Below, one piece after another: positions 14,425-16,891 of a stretch of DNA of 16,891 bases. A program made the position numbers and the translations under genes. Position 1 is the first letter of the stretch; each line of letters begins with the position of its first letter. Below the pieces are notes generated by a model. The model did no database searches and was not told the DNA's origin. It worked only from the letters and a program-made list of their open reading frames with translations. This DNA is from CAYJBP01 sp964368605. Its GTDB lineage: Bacteria; Bacillota; Dehalobacteriia; UBA4068. The stretch is taken from NCBI GenBank assembly GCA_964368605.1, contig CAYJBP010000047.1:1-16891 (forward strand). Reading direction: 5' to 3'.

Positions 14425-16371
14425 CTATACCTCGGTGATAATCGGTAGAATAATCGGCCTGCGGCCGGTGCGCTCTTGTAAAAAGCGGGTTAAAGTCATT
14501 CTTACCTGATTGACCAAATCATAGGTGCTGCCATCGGTCAATTTTTCCGGGGTGCATAGGGCTGTTACTTTTTGTTTAGCCTCGGTTATAATATGCTCAT
14601 ATTCTTTCTCAAATATGAATCCCCGTGAAAAAATTTCCGGTCCGGCCAAAATTCTTGCTTCTTTGCGACGAGTAAAGACCATATGCACCAATAAAATGCC
14701 GCTTTCCGACAAAATTCTTCTTTCTTTTAAAACGGTATTGCCAACATCGCCCACACCTAAGCCATCGATTAAAATGCGGCCGGCCGGCACAGTGCCATTA
14801 ATGCGTCCCCGACGGCGGCTAATCTCTAATACTTGGCCATTTTCCAGAACAAAGGTATTTTCTTCGGGCATGCCTAAGCTTTGCGCTAATGCGGCATGCT
14901 TATAAAGCATCCGATATTCGCCATGCACCGGCATAAAGAATTTGGGCTGAATAATATTTTGCATCAGTTTTAATTCTTCACGGCCGGCATGGCCGCTAAC
15001 ATGAATACCGGCCTCGCGCTCGTAAATTACGGTGGCATTTAGGCGGAATAATTTGTCGATAACATGCCCTACCAGGCGTTCGTTGCCGGGGATAGGCGCT
15101 GCGGAAATTATTACCGTATCGCCTTGCATAATATGCACCTGGCGATGCTCGGCATTGGCCATACGGGTAAGCCCGGCCAATTGCTCGCCTTGTGAGCCGG
15201 TAGTTACTATCACTACCTCATTAGCCGGCAGATGATTAATTTTATCGATATCCACCTGTAAATGGCTGGGGAATTGCAAATAGCCAAGCTCGGAGGCTAC
15301 AGAGGTAACATGCTGCATGCCACGGCCAACAACGGCCACTTTACGGCCCAAGCGTTCGGCCGCCCAGATAACCTGCTGAATACGATGCACATTAGAGGCA
15401 AATGATGTTACAATAATCCGCCCTTCGGCCTTGGCAAATAATTTGTCAAAAACATCGCCAACGGTTCTTTCCGAGGGGGTAAAGCCGGATTTTTCTACAT
15501 TGGTGCTATCGGCCAAAAATAGCAATACGCCTTTTTCGCCTAATTGGGAAAGGCGGCCAAAATCCATCATTTCATTATCGATGGGGGATAGGTCGATTTT
15601 AAAATCGCTGGCGAATAAAACTATGCCTACCGGGGTATGAATGGCTAAGGCAAAGCAATCGGGAATACTATGGGTAACATGGATAAATTCTACCTTAAAA
15701 GGGCCAATATTGATGGTTTGGCGTGGTTTTACCACAGTTAATTTGGCATTAACGCGGCGCTCGGACAATTTATCTTTTAAAAGGCCTAAGGTAAAGGCCG
15801 AGCCATAAACGGGGGCATCCACATCACGCAGCACATAGGGCATGGCGCCAATATGGTCTTCGTGGCCATGGCTTAGGATATAGCCTAAAAGCTTATCTTT
15901 ATTTTCCACCAAATAGCTATAATCGGGGATAACCATGTCGATACCCAGCAAATCGTCTTCGGGGAACATTATGCCGGCATCTACCACAATCATTTGCTCG
16001 CCGTATTGGATAACCGTCATGTTTTTGCCTACTTCGCCTAAGCCGCCTAAGGGGATAATTTTAAGTTTAAACTCGCGCGAGGACGAAAGAGTAGACGAGG
16101 CCAAAGCCCGATTAGGAGTATTTTGGGCTAGCGGATTGCTAACTAAGGATGTGCCGTTTTCGGCGGGATCGGTGCTTACGGCCTTATTGCCACGTTTGGG
16201 CTTAGGGCGATTATTTTTGGGGGCGGTTTGGGTTTTATCGGCGGCTACCGATTTAGAGCCTGTTTTGGCTTTGGTGGTGGTTTTGGGCTTGTCCACGGTT
16301 TTGGCAACCCGATTTGTTTTGGGTGATGTATTGCGTTTAGCAGGTGTTTTGCTTTGTTTTTCTTCTGTCAT
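14425..16371 (-). CDS. rnjA: ribonuclease J with long basic N-terminal extension
   Basis: This metallo-beta-lactamase/beta-CASP ribonuclease has 5'-3' exonuclease and endonuclease activity in mRNA decay and RNA maturation. The 648-residue protein is about 95 residues longer than the ~555-residue Bacillus enzymes. The excess is an N-terminal stretch (1-99) rich in Lys, Thr, Pro, Ser and Ala that looks disordered. The conserved enzyme starts near residue 100 (EFKLKIIPLGGLGEVGKNM). Catalytic motifs are HGHEDH at 168-173, HVTHSIPD at 231-238 and Asp256 (FASDFKID). The beta-CASP motifs are TSFASN at 322-327, TGSQGE at 391-396, HVSGHAGREE at 457-466 and PVHGEYRM (His483). The start has AGGAG (complement of 16378-16382) six bases upstream. 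Whether it is the RnjA or RnjB paralogue cannot be decided; synteny with tepA resembles Bacillus rnjB. Confidence 0.95.
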   Translation of the reverse strand: MTEEKQSKTPAKRNTSPKTNRVAKTVDKPKTTTKAKTGSKSVAADKTQTAPKNNRPKPKRGNKAVSTDPAENGTSLVSNPLAQNTPNRALASSTLSSSREFKLKIIPLGGLGEVGKNMTVIQYGEQMIVVDAGIMFPEDDLLGIDMVIPDYSYLVENKDKLLGYILSHGHEDHIGAMPYVLRDVDAPVYGSAFTLGLLKDKLSERRVNAKLTVVKPRQTINIGPFKVEFIHVTHSIPDCFALAIHTPVGIVLFASDFKIDLSPIDNEMMDFGRLSQLGEKGVLLFLADSTNVEKSGFTPSERTVGDVFDKLFAKAEGRIIVTSFASNVHRIQQVIWAAERLGRKVAVVGRGMQHVTSVASELGYLQFPSHLQVDIDKINHLPANEVVIVTTGSQGEQLAGLTRMANAEHRQVHIMQGDTVIISAAPIPGNERLVGHVIDKLFRLNATVIYEREAGIHVSGHAGREELKLMQNIIQPKFFMPVHGEYRMLYKHAALAQSLGMPEENTFVLENGQVLEISRRRGRINGTVPAGRILIDGLGVGDVGNTVLKERRILSESGILLVHMVFTRRKEARILAGPEIFSRGFIFEKEYEHIITEAKQKVTALCTPEKLTDGSTYDLVNQVRMTLTRFLQERTGRRPIILPIITEV

Positions 16372-16412
16372 ATTTTTCTCCTATTTTTAAATTACAAACT
16401 TTTTTCATCGTG

Positions 16413-16451
16413 AAAAGACTTGAACCCATATATTTTGGTTCGAGTCTTTTT
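16413..16451 (+). terminator. terminator-like hairpin upstream of rnjA
   Basis: AAAAGACTTGAACC (16413-16426) pairs with GGTTCGAGTCTTTT (16437-16450) over 14 bp around a 10-base loop. The single imperfect position is a G-U pair in plus-strand RNA but an A-C mismatch in minus-strand RNA, and TTTTT follows on the plus side, so the plus reading is favoured. No plus-strand gene precedes it. It could instead act in the rnjA 5' leader. Confidence 0.35.
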
Positions 16452-16491
16452 ACACTAGTTCACCTCCGTATTTAAAAGATTTAACATGAAC

Positions 16492-16514
16492 AGACAGGCT
16501 GCAGCCTGTCTTTT
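16492..16514 (+). terminator. perfect 20-bp palindrome followed by a T run
   Basis: The palindrome at 16492-16511 is centred on CTGCAG and is followed by TTT, giving a terminator-like shape only in the plus direction; the minus-side sequence after the stem (TGTTCATG) has no U-run. No plus-strand gene ends here. A protein-binding palindrome or a repeat remnant is equally possible. Confidence 0.35.
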
Positions 16515-16858
16515 AATATTTGGATTTAGGTTTGAATTTTTTGTATTTATTTTTAACCATTATGGTTTAAATGTCTTTTTTATGATTATTGAGTTTTTGT
16601 TGATTGTTTGTTGGTTGTTGAATTTTTTTGATTTTGTAGGGAATGGTCTTTGACCATTTTGCTGTTTTGGTTATTGTTATCTTAATTATTAATGGGATTG
16701 TTTTGGTTTGTGTTTTTTTGTTGCTTGTTTTTACTTGGTTTGTAGGCTATTTACGTTTTCCGGCGGATATTTAGTTTGGTTTGTATTGCGTGTATTGAAA
16801 GGTTTTCTTGTCCCTTCCTACGCTTGCTTATATATCTTCTTTTATCGCAGAGGGGGTT

Positions 16859-16884
16859 GTTACTTTTTGGTCGCAAAAAGTAAC
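16859..16884. repeat. 11-bp inverted repeat at the right edge
   Basis: GTTACTTTTTG (16859-16869) and CAAAAAGTAAC (16874-16884) are perfect reverse complements with the four-base loop GTCG. From memory, closely similar GTTACTTTTTG...CAAAAAGTAAC sequences recur between genes in unrelated bacterial genomes and yield spurious peptides, so this is probably a dispersed palindromic repeat or terminator. The window ends seven bases later, so its context is lost. Confidence 0.5.
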
Positions 16885-16891
16885 CAAAAAC

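Larger units (their letters stand above)
16372..16891. other. 520-bp region upstream of rnjA without a recognisable gene
   Basis: No convincing gene lies here. The region near rnjA holds two palindromes (16413-16450 and 16492-16511), described separately, and a minus-strand Shine-Dalgarno-like GGAGGTGAA (complement of 16459-16467). From about 16517 to 16750 the plus strand is dominated by T and G with very few C residues (about 3-5 C per 60 bases), full of TTG and TTTG words. Two more small hairpins sit in it: AACCAT/ATGGTT around 16555-16567 and AATGGTC/GACCATT at 16642-16658. The final 140 bases return to mixed composition and end in an 11-bp hairpin. The promoter of rnjA should be in this region, but I cannot pick a convincing -10/-35 pair on the minus strand. 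Confidence 0.7.

Noticed and set aside
14525..14905. Plus-strand open frame of 126 codons antisense to the rnjA 3' part
   Set aside because: Shadow of a conserved gene; no SD and no recognisable domain.
15935..16390. Plus-strand open frame of 151 codons antisense to the rnjA 5' part
   Set aside because: It lies opposite the catalytic motifs and the low-complexity extension of RNase J; its length is a by-product of the sense codon bias and it has no recognisable motif.
16372..16408. Short minus-strand upstream frame starting at ATG near 16406 and overlapping the rnjA start (23 codons)
   Set aside because: There is no SD before that ATG and the frame closes inside the rnjA extension; nothing supports translation.
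16437..16451. GGTTCGAGTC resembling a tRNA T-arm
   Set aside because: Only the T-loop-like decamer is present; no acceptor stem, anticodon arm or CCA can be built around it, and it is one arm of a palindrome.
1..16891. CRISPR array, tRNA genes, phage or toxin-antitoxin modules, restriction systems
   Set aside because: No spaced direct repeats, complete tRNA cloverleafs or related protein motifs were seen; apart from the repeat element the window is housekeeping DNA.

Overview
The window looks like chromosomal core-genome DNA from a low-to-mid GC Gram-positive-lineage bacterium (Bacillota). Three things point there: the RNase J - TepA (ClpP-like) - YlzJ gene order, which is known from Bacillus and relatives; the uppS-cdsA-dxr-rseP-ispG-proS order, which is typical of Bacillota; and an RNase P RNA that resembles the ancestral type A rather than the Bacillales type B. 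I lean toward Clostridia or Negativicutes (an Acidaminococcaceae-like genome would fit), but the lineage call is inference from gene order and style, not from a database match.

Layout. Positions 1-305 hold the 3' three quarters of rnpB, cut by the left edge. A dense plus-strand gene train follows: an unidentified 115-residue protein, trmB, thrC and uppS (332-3580). After a 136-bp gap come cdsA, an AI-2E/PerM-family permease, dxr, rseP, ispG and proS (3717-10972), then a gamma-carbonic-anhydrase-like protein, recA and recX (11005-13107). Between cdsA and the permease sits a 163-bp element with 22-bp inverted ends. It looks like a MITE and supplies the cdsA stop codon. Hairpins between recX and ylzJ separate the plus-strand genes from a minus-strand operon, rnjA-tepA-ylzJ (16371 down to 13344). 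The last 520 bp, upstream of rnjA, carry no recognisable gene but contain several palindromes and a strongly T/G-rich, C-poor tract.

Function. uppS, dxr and ispG serve isoprenoid synthesis: dxr and ispG belong to the MEP pathway, and uppS makes the undecaprenyl carrier for the cell wall. cdsA makes CDP-diacylglycerol for phospholipids, and rseP is a site-2 intramembrane protease, so the middle block is an envelope-biogenesis cluster with proS attached. recA and recX are the recombinase and its modulator. rnpB, trmB and rnjA act on RNA. Many gene pairs overlap by 1, 4 or 11 bases, which suggests long co-transcribed units with translational coupling.

Most of the window is ordinary housekeeping DNA. 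The items most worth a second look are the MITE-like element in the 3' end of cdsA, the compositionally odd region upstream of rnjA, the N-terminal extension of RNase J, and competing hairpins between rnjA and tepA.
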